Source: Chrysopilus asiliformis (lineage: Eukaryota > Arthropoda > Insecta > Diptera > Rhagionidae). Taken from it: 64,000 nucleotides of DNA. Below are positions 27,501 through 42,900 of the stretch, piece by piece (within the stretch, counting starts at the first letter, position 1; each line of letters begins with the position of its first letter). A model generated the notes under the pieces. It saw only the letters and a list, made by a program, of their open reading frames with translations, ran no database searches and was not told the origin of the DNA. The position numbers were made by a program, and so were the translations under genes. The DNA lies in NCBI GenBank assembly GCA_964034945.1, contig OZ035962.1:102808784-102872783 (forward strand). The letters are read 5' to 3'.

Positions 27501-30500
27501 TCCCCCTTACAAACGGAACAGTTTCTTTTATAAAGGTAAAGTGTGCTTGGAATGGGGTTTTACATGATTTATCCATACATCAAAATCCAGTTGAACCGCT
27601 CCTTCCTCCCTCCTTCATACAAATGGAATACTTTTTTCCTATTTTCTCGCAAACGGTGCATCGTATCGAAAAATTTATAAAGACGAAATGTGTAAAAACG
27701 AGACATAACCGTTTCATACATCAAAATTCAATCGGACCACTTCTTTCCCCTCCCCCATATGAATGGATTTTAAATAAAATGCTCTCCGTTCCCATATAGA
27801 CTATTCGACGATCGGCTCCTGGCAATTAAAGTTTATTTTATGTTTTATTAGAGCTCTTTTAGAAAAATGGATTTTGCAGTTTCGTGACTATGGCTGTGAA
27901 ATATCGACATCTGGAATTTTCAGACAGCTTTATCTGATAGCTGGTAGTCAAAACTTGGATTCGCCTGCAATCGGTCAGAATATCGAGCCGGAATAAAAAT
28001 GTTTTTAAATAATACTTGTTTTTCGTGTTAAACTATTAAAAAATGGAAAAAAAATTTCAACCTCGCAAAATCTTTTGGAACTAAAAACAAATAATCAAAA
28101 TTAGTTTATTATTACATTTTTTTAAATTGACTAACGTATTTGTCGTAATTTCCTATGTGTATAAAATAATTTTCAGGTGCCATAATATTTGGTTCAGATC
28201 AGGAAGTTGCCGGTGTAATGCGAGCTGTTAGGAGAAATAACGCTACAGGCGCCTTTTCCTGGATTGGGTCAGACGGATGGAGTGCTAGAAATCTTGTTTC
28301 TGATGGTAACGAGCCAGAGGTAAAATATTTATAATAAATTCTAACCCATTGAGGACAAATATTGAATATTGAATTAATTTTGTAACAAAAATAGGTCGAG
28401 GGAACTTTATCAGTACAGCCACAGGCAAATCCTGTTAAAGGTTTCGAAGCATATTTTCTCAACTTAACTGTTGAAAACAATCAACGGAATCCATGGTTTG
28501 TTGGTAAGTTTTCCCTCGCTTAAATAATTTCTAAGGCAAATTTCTTCTTGTTTTCATCAATTTTGTGGCATTAAAACTCAATAAAATGTTTTTCATTGTT
28601 TTCAAAGGCCATTTTATGCAAATTTAGTTGATTTGAAAATTATGTGTACTTTGGGTATTAAAGCGGAAGACCATAGAATTGGCGAATTCATACTTTAATG
28701 ATTTTTTTATTAATTACAGTGGGATGTTTTTTTAAATGAAAAACACGTACGGGAGGCATTTTTTTCAAAAATATCGATAGATTTTTTTTTACTGTGCAAA
28801 AGAATTATTATTCATCCGCTATTAGCATGTGCTGGCTTATACTTGCCAAAAGCAGATAACCCATAATAAACCAGCATATCTCAAAACTATTTTTTTTTTG
28901 TATAAATCTCTAAATCTCCTCAGTGTTTGCATTTAAGAAGTGTTTGCATTTGGAAGAAACAAAAATGTCTCAATATGACCTCTGGTCGGAAGTTATCAAA
29001 AAAAAAATGGTGACAGACAAAACTTCACTCAATTTTATACACGTACATTCTAGTATTATAAGGGGTCTTTCAACAAGGACATAACAATTTTGTATTTTAA
29101 TAAAAACGCACCCTAAAACTTTTTTTATGATCTGGCAATGCTAAAACGTCAGTCAAGGTTCACATTTTTATCATGGTGAAGTTCACGAACGAGCAACGTT
29201 TGGAAATTATTAAAACTTATTGAAATAATTAAAACTTACTGAAGGAGAAGTTCTGTAATCGTGTAATCTCGAGAAATGGTCCGGCCGAATGGCCACCTCG
29301 CTCATCCGATTTAATGCCGCTGGATTTCTTTTTATGGGGTTATGTTAAGTCGATGGTTTATGCCAACAAGCCAACAACGTTAGAGGAGTACAGGAACAAT
29401 ATCGAACGCGAAATTGCCAAAGTTCCGGCCGATATGTGTGGAAGAGTGGTGGAAAATTGGCTCCAAAGAATCAATCAGTGCAAACGTGCTCGCGGTGGCC
29501 ATATGAACGACATCAAATTTCATACTTAAATGTAACATGTCCACTACACCTGGAATAAATTTCAGCCCGATATGTCAATTGAGGCGTTAAAAGCTAGAGT
29601 GGACCAACCCACATAATCGAGTTTTTGAAGCTTTTCTACTTTTGTACTATTATTGACTGTAAATTTTTGGAAAAAAAAATTTGTGTGGACTTTATTACTC
29701 AATGTTGAAATGTTCTTTTGTGCATTCAAACATTTTTATCTAAAAATTCACTCGTAATAGTGATTCAAACACAAAAAAAAATCACGATTTCGACATGTGG
29801 GTTGGTCCACTCAAGCTTTTAACGCCTCAATTATTCTGTGTTTTATTTAAATACAAAATTGTTATGTCCTTGTTGAAAGACCCGATAGCTTCAAAACAGA
29901 TTCTCTTGGTGTCAAATAGAACACTTTTCACAATTTTTTTTAATACTTCATTTAATCTAAGATAGTTGATTTTTGTTTCAGAATTCTGGGAGGATCACTT
30001 CGTTTGTCGCTATCCAAACAGTTCAAATACTCCATACAACACCAAATATCACGAACTGTGCACAACTAAGGAAAAGCTCACACGAAACAACACCGATTTT
30101 GAAGACCAATTGCAATTCGTTAGTGATGCCGTGATGGCTTTTGCATATGCTCTCAGGTACGCTTTACATTACATTTGAATGTACGAAAACATAAATATGT
30201 AAACAGGCAATCTGGAACATTCGAAAGAGAAAAAAAAATGTTCCGCATATCTAACTTTTTCTATTTTGTTTCTTGTTTTCTCGTTCAAACTTGACGACAC
30301 AAAAACAAAACTTTTGCTGTCATGGGATTTTGCTACAACGAAATTTCGAACATGTACAGAGACATGCATAGAGATTTATGTGGTGGACACCCTGGTTTAT
30401 GCGATGCCATGAAACCAACTAAGGGCGCTGATTTACTAAAATATCTGAGGAAAGTTGAATTTGAAGGTAAGCCGTGGGATTATGGAGTCATCAATCAAAG

Positions 30501-33500
30501 TTACGGATATGAATAAAACACTTTTCAATCTATATATATCTATATTCGTGTGTTTTGTACATGTACATTACATAAAATCTGAATTTATTTACTGGGACAA
30601 TTTCACATGTTATTGGTACATATTTCATATATTGGGTTTTACATATCGGTTGTCATTATATATTAAAATGACAAATTTTGACAAAATGATCCACAGACAG
30701 AAATTCAATTCCGAATCGTTTTCCCAATAATCTAGATCCTACTTTCATAACATTGGCAGCAGTAATTTTAATCAAATTTTACTTATTTCCTCATTTTGGA
30801 GAGCGTATTGTTTTTCACCTATATACATATGTGTATGTAGATAAATTCAGGATTTCGCTCGTCCACGTACTATAATAGAGTGACATTTGTAACACTTTAT
30901 AAAATAAATCAATTTTCTCCCTTTCAAAGGATTAAGTGGCGACCATTTTCGTTTCGATGGAAATGGGGATGGACCGGCAAGGTATAATATCATACATTTC
31001 AAACAAGTTGAATACGGAAAATACCGATGGATTAAAGTTGGAGAGTATTACGAGGGTGAACTTCGATTGAATATGTCAGGTAAGTCGATATTATAACATT
31101 TTCGTATCATATATGTTTTCTACATATGTATTGTACATAAAGTCCAAACTATTTTCCAGGTTTATGAAAATAACAATCCGTATGGTACGACCTTTTTGAT
31201 AAGGTCGAAAAGATTAGACTTACGAGTATCTATTGAAGGGATATATATACAGATACACCCACTGGTAGTTACGACCAAAACTACAAAATGGCCATTGTGA
31301 AAATACACGCTCGCTGCAGAAAATTTATTGTGATTTTACATTACAAGAATGCTTTGTCGGATAAAGTCATGGATTTGATTATTTCCGTTTCACTGTGTAA
31401 TTTCTTTGAAGCATAAAAAATTGTTGAAGTTGGACTTTTCCAAACAATATCGGAAAAACATACTTTAAATTTCCAAAGATTTTCTTTAGACGACATTTTA
31501 TTCTTCAATGAATAAATAATATTTTTTTGTTGAATTGGAAATTATATTTCCGTTTCTTAAGAATCGACGATTGCGATTTTTAGTTGAAATTCGTATTTTT
31601 TTTGGTTCTGGACGGATATAAAGTCAATAAATTACAATAGACCTTTTTAGTACTAGTAAACTAACTTTCGGGTCATGATTTTGTACTTCAAACCGGTCAA
31701 CATTTTACGAAATATGTAATTTTCTTATATATAAAATGCGAAAGCACTCCTTTTCCTCCTAATGTCACTTTCTTAAAATTGAAAATAACATTGCAGACAA
31801 GCTCTGAGTCGTAGCAGCAAGCGATTTTTGAATATATGTTACTAGCAGACCCTTCGTTGCCAGCTTAAAGTTTTTTGTATAAATTTTAGAATGCCAAAAA
31901 AACCACAAAAAAACTTAAAAACTTTTGGGAAAAACGTTATCCTTGCAGGACCTTACGTTTTGAATTTCCAATACCAGATTCGTGATAAGCAACCCTGAAA
32001 ACCTCCCAAAGCCAGTTTTTGCGAGAAAAATTGAAAAAGGACATTTGTGTTATCCCTAAAGGACCTTCCGTTTCGAATTTTGAAAATCTAACATAGCTAA
32101 AAACGTACTCCTGGCAAAGCAGATCATTTTGTAAAAAACCGCGTAAAAATCGGTCCGGTAGTTTTTTGAGTTTTGTAATCTCAAACAGACAGACAGACAG
32201 ACAAACAAACATCCATTTTAATATATTATGATGCGTTAAGAGCTAGAGTGGACCAACCCACATGTCGAAATCGTGAATTTTTTTGTGTTTGAATCACTAT
32301 TGCGAATGAGTTTTTAGATAAAAATGTTTGGATGCACAAAAGAACATTTCAACATTGAGTAATAAAGTCCACACAAATTTTTTTTTCCAAAAATTTACAC
32401 CCAATAATAGTACAAAAGTGGAAAAGCTTCAAAAACTCGATTATGTAGCTTGGTTCACTCTAGCTTTTAACGCCTCATATATAGATATGTAATGAAGGGC
32501 GTGTTTTCGTATGTGGGTCAACTCAATGTTGCCTTTACTTCTTATCTCCTCGCCTGTTGTCTTATTAACCGTTGGAGCAATTTTGACACGGTTTTCGTCA
32601 TTGGGTAGGTATTCCTCTAAGGAAATTTTTCACACTGATATCCCTTACATGTGAACCCCTCTTCTGCTATTTTTTGAACCGTTAGAGCAATTTTAACAGG
32701 GTTTTTGCCATTGGATAGATCATCCCCTGAGCAAATTCTTCGCCCACAAATACCGACCCCACCACTTGCATGCAAACAAATTTTTCATAGATACTGTATT
32801 CAGAAGTAACGAATCGAAGTTGATCTTTTCATACCCGTATAGTGAAACCAAAGGGGATATTAGATTTGCCTTACCGTTTGTACCGCCAAGATCCCGTTAT
32901 CACACACAAAAATGAATTACACCGGTGTGTTTAGAATGATAAAAAAAAAGTTGAATTTAGCCTGTCCGTCCGTCTGTCCGTCCGTCTGTCTGTCCGTCCG
33001 TCTGTCCGTCCGTTTGTCCGTCCGTCTGTCCGTCCGTCTGTCCGTCCGTCTGTCCGTCCGTCTGTTTATCTGTCCGTCCGTCTGTCCGTCCGTCTGTCCG
33101 TCCGTCCGTCCGTCTGTCCGTCCATCTGTCCGTCCGTATGTCTGTCCGTCTGTGACGCGGATTGCGGGCACCCGGATTGAGCTAGAAACTTGAAATTTTA
33201 CACAGTTTCGTTTTTCGTAAAATGCAAGGATAAGTTCGTTAACGGGCAAAAATGGAAAATTAGGGTGGGGGGGTACTTTTAAAATTTCAATTTCTCCAGT
33301 TTTGAAATGCACTTCGCTATATCCCATATAATTTTTAATTTGAGCAAATTCTGATCTTTAAAAAAGTAGAACTTTTCAAGTTCGTTTGAAGATGTCTACT
33401 TTAATTTATTTTTTCTATCACTAAATCAATAAAAAAGATAATAGAAAATTAATTTGATTCCAGATAAATACTTTATGCATAAATTTAAAAAAAAAGAAAA

Positions 33501-36500
33501 CGTCAGATTTACACAAAGAATCACTAATTTGTAACATCTTAAAAAAAGAAATACTTGTTATAAGAAGAAAGTGTAGAGAAGAACTAAAAAAAAAATTAAA
33601 TTGATGCAAATTTTCATTTGCAGATGTGCACATTTGCTGCAATTTCCTCTTGACTTTAATCAAATCCTCATAAATGGTTTTTCTATTATCGTTTAACAGA
33701 AGTGCAATTTAAATTACACCATCCAAAGCCACCGGAGTCTGTGTGCAGCCCGCCCTGTGAACGAGGTCAAGCTAAAAAATATGTTGAAGGAGAAAGCTGT
33801 TGCTGGCACTGCTTTAATTGCTCCTTATATCAGGTACAGTTTTTTCACTACATTTTTTTCTACTTATAAATACTTTTTTAAAATTACAACTTCTGCGACC
33901 ATTCATAAGACATCGAAAATTAAATTATTATTGTGTAAAATTTTTATTTGAAGTTCATGATAGCAACTACCAGTATCTGTACTATAGCTGAGAAAATTTT
34001 TTACGAAAAAAAATATGAAAAGAGAAAAGTTCAAGCTGAATAATTCGGTTAAAAGTTTGATTCCGTATAACTCGTAATATTTCTTCTTTTTCAAATATTA
34101 ATTTGTGACAAATTCAATTTTGTAACGAAATAACGAGTTGTTAGTGGAATTTTCAACTAACATGCAGTAGCATTTGAACATTCGTTTGAAAATTATAAAT
34201 CTTGTCTGTAATTTTCTTGACATTTTTAGTCCTTTGATATAAATTTTTATTTTCTTATACGTTTTATAACACAGTATTATATTCATGAAAAAATGTCGAC
34301 CTTTTTTTTGCCTGAAACACATTTCCTGAAAAATCCAATTTTTTAGCTAAAAAAATGTCTCAATGTGAGAAATAAGTTCTTATTTCGAATGATAAAGTTC
34401 TTGAAAATCGTTCCTTCTTTTTATACCCGTATGGTGAAACCAAAGGGTATATTAACTTTGCCTTACCGTTTGTAACGCCAAGATCTGTCATCACACACAA
34501 AAATAAATTACACCAGTGTGTTTAGAATGATAAAAAAAATCGAATTTTGCATGTCCGTCCGTCTGTGGCGCGGATATCGGGCGCACGGATTGAGCTAGAG
34601 ACTTGAAATTTCACGTAGATTCGTTTTTCGTAAAATGCGAGGCTAAGTTCGTTAATGGGCAAAAATGGACCATTAGGGGGGGCACCCCCCATACGAACGA
34701 AATCGTTTTTTGTGAATATCTCAAAAACGGTGCATCTTATCAAAAAAGGCCGAGAACAAAAGTTATTTAGGATATGATTCTACATAAAACTCCCATACAT
34801 CAAAATCCGATTGGAATAAATTAAAAAAAGTCTTATTGGAAAGTTTGACTTCAAAGTGGAATTTTGGTACAACTGTTCGAATTTTGATACGAATATCACC
34901 ATACGGGTTTTCAATAATTGCCAGATTGGCAATTATAGCTTTTGTTATGTTTTGACTTCAGAAACAGTTCTGTATTTGCACCTGCCGAAACATACGAGGG
35001 AACGAAACCAATCTGGAATTCAAATATAAGGGATGATTTTCTGAATGAAGTTAAAACTTATTGGATTGGTGCTCAATTGGCTAATATCTCTAAAAATTCA
35101 GTTTATTTTTAACAGAATATTTCGTGGGTTGGAGTGAAAGGCCTCGTGGGCGGCTAGTTGAACACCCCTGCTTTATATTATAAATGATTAAACTTGCAGT
35201 GATGATAAATTTTATGAAAATGAAATATACAGTAATCCCTCCAACTGCGCGGTAGATACGTTCCACAAAAAGAGCGCGCAAACCGAAACCGCGCACTGTG
35301 AACCCTACTTTGTTTGAAATTTTGGGGTTAGGAACATGTTTTTTAAACGAAAATTATAAAAAAAAAACCGCGCAACTGCGAAATTTTTACCGCGCAGTTC
35401 GAAATTTTGGTATTAAAAACTTAACCGCGCAGTTGCGAAACCGTGCAGTTAGAAACCGCGCAGTTGGAGGGATTACTATATATCACATTCTAAACCAGAT
35501 TTTTCTGGGATCCCAGTAAAACGATAACCACGATTAAGTACAGTAGTTTTTACTATCGCTCAGTAAATTTTACAGGAAAAATAGTAATAAAACAATATTT
35601 ACCGTTTTCTCTAGTCAAATCCCAGTAAAATTTTAATTTACTGGGAAAAGTGCACAAACTTCGGCAGGATTTTTTCCAGCAGGGGACATGATCTGGACTA
35701 TATTCTTATACCTTTTAGTGAAAATCTGCCTGTCATTTGATGTGATCCTCTAAATAAGAAATGGCATCTCTACAAAAAGTTGTACCTAATAAACGTCGAA
35801 AAATGCCAAGTGTTGGTGCATGCCGTTGGTGTTCTGTTGGTTGTCTTATGTTTACCAGAGCGGTGTCAAGGCAAAGCAACGTCCGAAGTAAAACTTGTAT
35901 TTCGCGCCCACCTCATTTTTAAAATACTTGATAAAAACACATTTTTGTGTACTCGGAAATTTCGAAAGACGGATCTAATTAAAAGGGTTTGTCGCAATTT
36001 TTGTTTGTGATTATCCAGCTAAAATGGTTTTTTCGTTCTTTGGTATGCAACAAAAATTACACCGCAGGCAAATTTTTTATTTGAAAAAATTGGATATCGC
36101 TCATCTTCAAACCTCAAAAAATAATTATGCAGAATAATTATTTATTAACAGGAATTACACCACAGGTAAAAATGTTCAAGTTCCAAAGTAAAATTAATCC
36201 TTAAATCGATTTAACAATTTTTTAAATCTTTTTTTTCAAGTTCCAGAGGGAGCAAGTGCCACCCCTCCCTCCCCCCTATCTCCCCTTCAGACGCCTATGC
36301 AAGAGGGCGTCTTGTTTAGAGTATACAGGGAGCAAGTGCCACCCCTCCCCTCCCCCTATCCACCCTTCAGACGACCATGCAAGACGGCGTCTTGTTTAAA
36401 GTGTACAAGCCTAAATTGTTACTAGTTGTATCGTAAGAAATTTATTGCAACTTTCCCGAATATAAAAAATTGACAAAGTCCTCCACAATTTTCTTGAACG

Positions 36501-39500
36501 ACTTCGACAATGATTAAATCATAAAACTATAATTTATTGATTTTTCTTATCGACAGTCTCAAATTAAAAAGTATAAAAATAAAATTTAAAGTGACATTTA
36601 CAAATTCAATATGTTGTACCTACTTTAGACTTTAACAAATTAAGGACATAAAAAATTCCATTTTACTGTAGATACGACATCCTCTGGATGAAACACAATG
36701 TCTGACATGTCCCAAAGGGAAACTTCCGGACAGAATGAAGGAATATTGTCAGGAAATTCCAGAAGTTTATCTTCGACCAGAATCCGCCTGGGCCATAGGT
36801 GCCATGGCATTCAGCTCCACGGGTATCCTCATTACGCTATTTGTTGTCGGAGTCTTCCTCAAGTAAGTAAACAAAATCAATAAAATAAAATCAAAAAAAA
36901 AAATGCTAACTTTATTTTTGTTTACTTTTTGATGTACACCCACATAAACAAAATGTCAATTTTTTCTAATGTTACGTGGGATGTTTTGAACTTTATAAGT
37001 TTTCTGAATCTTTTTCAATGTCGATTTTTCATGATTTCAGCGTAAAATTTTCCCATCCATATTGTGCGAATGAGTTTTAATTTTTGAAAGCATTTCAATT
37101 TGCATTTCAATTCATTTCAGACATAATGACACGCCAGTTGTCCGGGCGTCAGGTAGGGAGCTGAGCTACATTTTATTGGCCGGTATACTAATGTGTTACT
37201 TGGTAACATTCGCTTTAGTCCTACGGCCAACGGATATTGTTTGCGGACTACAAAGGTAACAAATTATGCTTTTCTATTGTTGTTAAATTTTGTGTATAAA
37301 GTGGCAACTGATTAAATTGACCTTCTAATCAATTGTTCATGTTTGTAATTTACTGTTTAAATATTATTATCCAGTACCTTGTAAATGGATTATGAGGGAA
37401 ATTTAATCGGCGACGGAACTAAATTTTGTACACAAAATCGTTTTATGGGGGTTGAGAGAAAACGCGTAACGAAGGCGTGCGTGTGTGTTTTTGTGAAAAT
37501 TATATATAGGAATGTTTATGTCACGTCCTGATGGTCTCCTCTTATTCCCTCGTTAATCAAATTCGGTACATCCGCTGCTGTAAAGGATTAGCTTTTCCAT
37601 TATAACCGATGATATACGAATGACAAATGATTGCAGTGTTTTATCTACGTACAAAGGCGTTTGCCAAATTTATCCTTCGTGTACATATGTATATATAATT
37701 TTTTTTTTTGATAGATTTATATTTACATCGGCGTTTGTTTGGATTTAAACAACATGCCCGATTTTGTGTAACTATAGCGATCAGCAGGAGTAAGGGATTG
37801 TGATTTATGTCATTGTGGGTATTGATTAGCAATTCAAATTTTAATCTTGGTAAATTGTAACACGTTCTGCATATATTCAAGTGAACCGGATTCCCACAAA
37901 GATTCCTTTTATTCGTCGCTAGCGAGAAAATACCGGAAAAGCTAAAAATAATCATCACGTAATAGCAATCCGATGTAAACACCAAAAATTGTGATTCGAT
38001 AAAATCACTAATTTTATAGAAGTTTACATACTCTAACGACCAGATGTGACCACGAAATGCGTCAAATTATTATTACTTTCATATTCTATTGAGCGAAAGT
38101 ATTGTATTCATGACGAAGACCGACTCGAGAACGGGGACAGATAGGAAATTTATGATCAGTACAAAATTATGTTTCAGGTAAAAGTATGAGAATGTCCGCC
38201 AGTCTGTCTGTCCGTTGTAGGTATCTTTAATCACTGGAGAAAACGTTGAGCTAGCGACTTGAAATTTTTTGGAAAGTCGTTTTACAAAATCGCAGTTTTT
38301 ATCAACTTTTGGAAAAATAACGATAGCTATATATACATTCTTTTTGGAAAAGTACCGTTTTTTAAAAAAAATCTCGATACCTATGCGATTTTTGGAAAAC
38401 ATGAATATAAAAAAATTTAAAGTATATAAAATTTCCTACACTTTCTGCTTTAACGATTTTTTTGTATTTCTAACGGTTCTCAAGGTATTTAAAAAAAACT
38501 GTTTTTTGAAAATCTCTCGAACACTATGCAATTTTATGTAAAAAATGCATGTAACCAAATTTATAGGTAATAAAAATTTCTGCGCTTTTTTTCTAACGAT
38601 TTTTACATAGTTATCTTTGTCGAGATATTTGAAAAAAATTATTGTTTTTCACATATTTTTTCCGAAACTAAATATTGCAGAGGAAAGTTTTGTGTTGATC
38701 ACAACATTTTATTTATGTAAAAATCGAATTCTCAATGTTAGTAATTTGTGAATAATTTTGTTTGCGACTAATTGAAGTATGTTTTAAACTGTGGTATATC
38801 TAGGCGACAATAGTTGCGTTTTTTTAATGTTCTGGAGCAGTTCAGAACAAGCTTTCCATACAAAATCCTGCACCAGCTTTTCAACTCGAACAGCGCTTGG
38901 AACAAAGGGAAATTTTATACGGTAATGTACGGTAATGAAATGCTGCTAACTTCAACATAATAAATCTGACATTTTATTCTCAATTGAGCATTTCGTGTTG
39001 GTGGTTCGTTGGTTCTGTTCGACAGCGAAATAGTTTTAATCATGGGAGATAGCGAATCGTGATTATATCAAGAAAATATAGCAATAACGGCCTACTGATG
39101 TAACCAACATGAAGTTAGTTGCCATTCGAACTCGATGAAATTCCCCACTTACTCTGGATCGTTTTTTTAATGTTCCGTGTTCTAGAACATTAAAAAAACG
39201 CAACTAATGTCGCACCTGTGAGTTTACATTGCACTCGAAATTCCCATATAAATTCACGTACGAAAATTCGTGTACGATGTCACCTCACAGTTGTGGAGTT
39301 GCAACCCGGCCTCACAGCTGCGGAACCGCACCCCGTAATGAAATCTCTAGAATTCCTCAAAAAAGATGTTTAACACGTTCGTGACATTTGCTTTTTCAAC
39401 TTTTTTTACATTTGGAAATCGTGTACCACACAAGGTACACGACGACTAAAATACCGTATGTGTATTATATGGACAAAAATTTACAAAAACTACTTATTAA

Positions 39501-39924
39501 ATACCTATTATAGTTATTTTACTTACCTTTAACTACCGCACTATTTACTCGCGCGGTTTAAAAAAATTGTACATGTACCACCAGTGGTACACGATGTCAC
39601 GAACGGGCTAAAAAACTGAGCAGGATTTTTGTGAATCAAACACCTTTTGAAAGCCTGATAAAATCATGAGGTGTAAATATATAGAATAACAAAAATATAT
39701 TTACGCTCTATGCTTTTATCTGGCTCTCAAAAGGCTCGTTATTAAAAATATTTTGTTTATACCCGTATGGTGAAACCAAAGGGTATATTAACTTTGCTTT
39801 ACCGTTTGTAACGCCCAGATCCCGTCATCACACACAAAAATGAATTACACCAGTGTGTTTAGAATGATAAAAAAAATTGAATTTTGCATGTCCGTCCGTC
39901 TGTCCGTCTGTCTGTCTGTCTGTC

Positions 39925-39955
<31 letters not shown>

Positions 39956-42900
39956 CTGTCTGTCTGTGGCGCGGATTGCGGGCGCACGGATTGAGTTACA
40001 GACTTGAAATTTTGCGCAGATTCGTTTTTCGTAAAATGCGAGGCTAAGTTCGTTAATGGGCAAAAATGGCCCATTAGGGGGGTACCCCCCATACGAACGA
40101 AAACGTTTTTTTGCGAATATCTCAAAAACGGTGCATCTTATCAAAAAAGTTCAAGAACAAAAGTTATTTAGGATATAATTCTACATAAAACTCCGATACA
40201 TCAAAATCCAATTTGAATAAATTTAAAAAAATCTTATTGGAAAGTTTGACTTCAAAGTGGAATTTTGGTACAACTGTTCGAATTTTGATACGAATATCAC
40301 CATACGGGTCTCCAATGATTGCCAGATTGGCAATTATAGCTTTTGTTATGTTTTGTATATATTGTTGAAACTCGATAGCGCGAACCTACGAGTTATCAAG
40401 GAATTACGAGTTATCAAGGAATTCGAGTTATCAAGGAATTCGAAACTATCCAAGTTGTATTGGATTTACAAAAATTTCAGAAATTTTAGACCTTCAGAGA
40501 GATACAAATGTACGGTAGCGTTAAAATGTATTACTTCTCATTTCTAAAAAAAAAAAATACGATAGGGGGGGAGAGGCCGAAATTGAGAGTTTGGGCTCGC
40601 CACATCCCTCCCCGTAAAAAAAAACATGATTAGTAATAACAAACCTAGCCATTAAAAAAAACTAACCACTACTAGAACATAAATTTTAAATAATATGACC
40701 AAAAAGCCCGAAAATTATCAAATTATATTAAAAATTCATATCGTCGAGAAAATTCAAATAATTTAACTAATAATGTACATATGTATATAAACAAATATGT
40801 TGATATTTTAAAAGTTCCTAACATTTTTTTTAAGGAGTGCGGGAACATGCTTTGAGATTCCCAGGGGTGTAAGCCACCGAAAAGTTTGGGAATGAATTGA
40901 AGAAAATAGTATTTGCAATAATTTTGTCTTTCAATGGTATGCGCTATCTCTTACCATTATTGAGGTATTTTCATTAACAGGTAAAAAAATCAAATTTGCA
41001 AATTGCTAGCAAACTAACGATTTTTTAAGAAAAGAAAAAAAAAACAGTTAAAGGAAGCATTAAAGATATTAACATTCTCTACATTTTTACCTCTCACCAT
41101 AAATCGATATTGCCGTCATCGAGATATTTAAGATTTTGTAATATCAAAATCTATATTTTTATATAAACCAATATTAACAGACTTGAAATTTATACAAAAA
41201 AGTCATCTTTTGTTCACATGAGATATTTTCTTTTCCAATTCATCAAAGTATACTTTTATCGCTACTAGTTTGAATCTGGTTTGCCATTGTAGAGTTATGC
41301 AAAAAAAATACGAAGTAAATATAATGGGATATAATTTTAGATTAGATCAAAAAACTCATAAACTATTGAAGAATTTTCATTTTATAATTTTAAATTTTGT
41401 ATATAAAGGGGTCTTCTCCGCAGCCTCATCTTGAAAGCGTGATCCTTCAGGAGGAAGTGACCAGTTAGAATCCAAGTCGTTAGACGAAGGGGATTCCGTT
41501 CCAGATTTAAGAAGCTCTTAGTAAGGTTTGCATTTAAGCCACCCCATAATTCCTTTGCTGTAGTGCCGATCTGACACATGGACCAAAGTTGTTGGTCCAC
41601 CCACTGCTTAAGTTGCAGTTTGAGGGTTTGAATTGGAAACCCAACAGAAATACATGTACCCTTACGAGCAAGTTCATCTGCCTTCTCATTTCCTGTAATA
41701 TTACTATGCCCAGGAACCATATAAAGTGTTAACTGTACTCGCGCGAAGGTTGTATAATGTTTTACTTCACTCTTAAAGAATATTTAACTTTTCTTTGAAA
41801 TTATAAAAACTTTCCCATTATAAAGTGTAACGGTGTTTCATTTTATATATTATGTAAATATTAAAACAGTTTTAAATATACCGAGATTAATTTTGTTAAG
41901 TAGATTTTATGTATATTTAAATATATTATTATGGATGAGCTACAAAAAGGTAATCATGAAGTAAGCCATAGTTTACTTTAACTGTTTGTTCGTTTGTGTT
42001 TGTTTAATTTTACTACCATTTAAACACTATGTTACTCTCTAATAACGTAATTTGTTGATTGCAACATGATTTCATGTGTAAATATAGGAATATAATATGA
42101 GAATAGTTTAACTCCATATTTAATTTACTACACTAATGAATTTCCAACAGCTTCAGCAAAATAATTTGCAAATACTTGTTTTTAAATAAATATACTTTAA
42201 AGTAAAATATGCAAGATATTTATTAATTTATATTATGAAACTTTGTGATATTTTGTTGTTTTCATTAAAATTGTTGGAAACTTTTTATTAAAAGCTTTTA
42301 TTTAGCTTGCCTTCGTGTCTGTTTGTCTGTTTGTCTGTCTGTCAGTCTGTCTGTCAGATCAAATCTTGCAACCCAATTTTGACCCACTTCCACTTGTCCG
42401 ATTGACTTGAAATTTTGCACACTTATATAAGTCCGATGACAATACAATATTTTCACTACTTCGTCCTTGTAAGGATAACGGAAGGTCCTGTAAGGATAAC
42501 GTGATTATCCTTTTCTCCAAATTTTCCGGGAAAAAATCTATTCTGGGGGTTTTTGGGGTCGCTGAATCCGAATCTGTCATTAAAAAGTCAGTAAGGATAA
42601 CGGAAGGTCCTGTAAGGATAACGTGATTATCCCTTCTCCAAATTTTCCGGAAAAAAATCTATTCTGGGGGTTTTTGGGGTCGCTGAATACGATTCTCAAG
42701 TTAAAAAGCCTGTAAGGACATCTCAAATGTAAGGATATATATTCGAAGACTAAAAAGAACAAAATAAAAAAAATAAAAAATAAATTTTAAAAAAAAAGCT
42801 TTTATTAAAAAAGAATGCACTAAAAAGAAAAAAATAATTTTCTGGACGCTGTGTATCACAAATATAAAAGCTTTTAAAAAGCGAGATAAAGCATAAAACA

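Larger units (their letters stand above)
29061..29885 (+). mobile_element. deleted mariner/Tc1-type element, copy 2, with nested MITE E
   Basis: Same TA-flanked ends as copy 1 (AGGGGTCTTTCAACAAGG) and the same internal deletion. Near its 3' end it is interrupted at 29581-29828 by MITE E; copy 1 shows the uninterrupted sequence TCAATTATTCTGTG. Confidence 0.85.
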
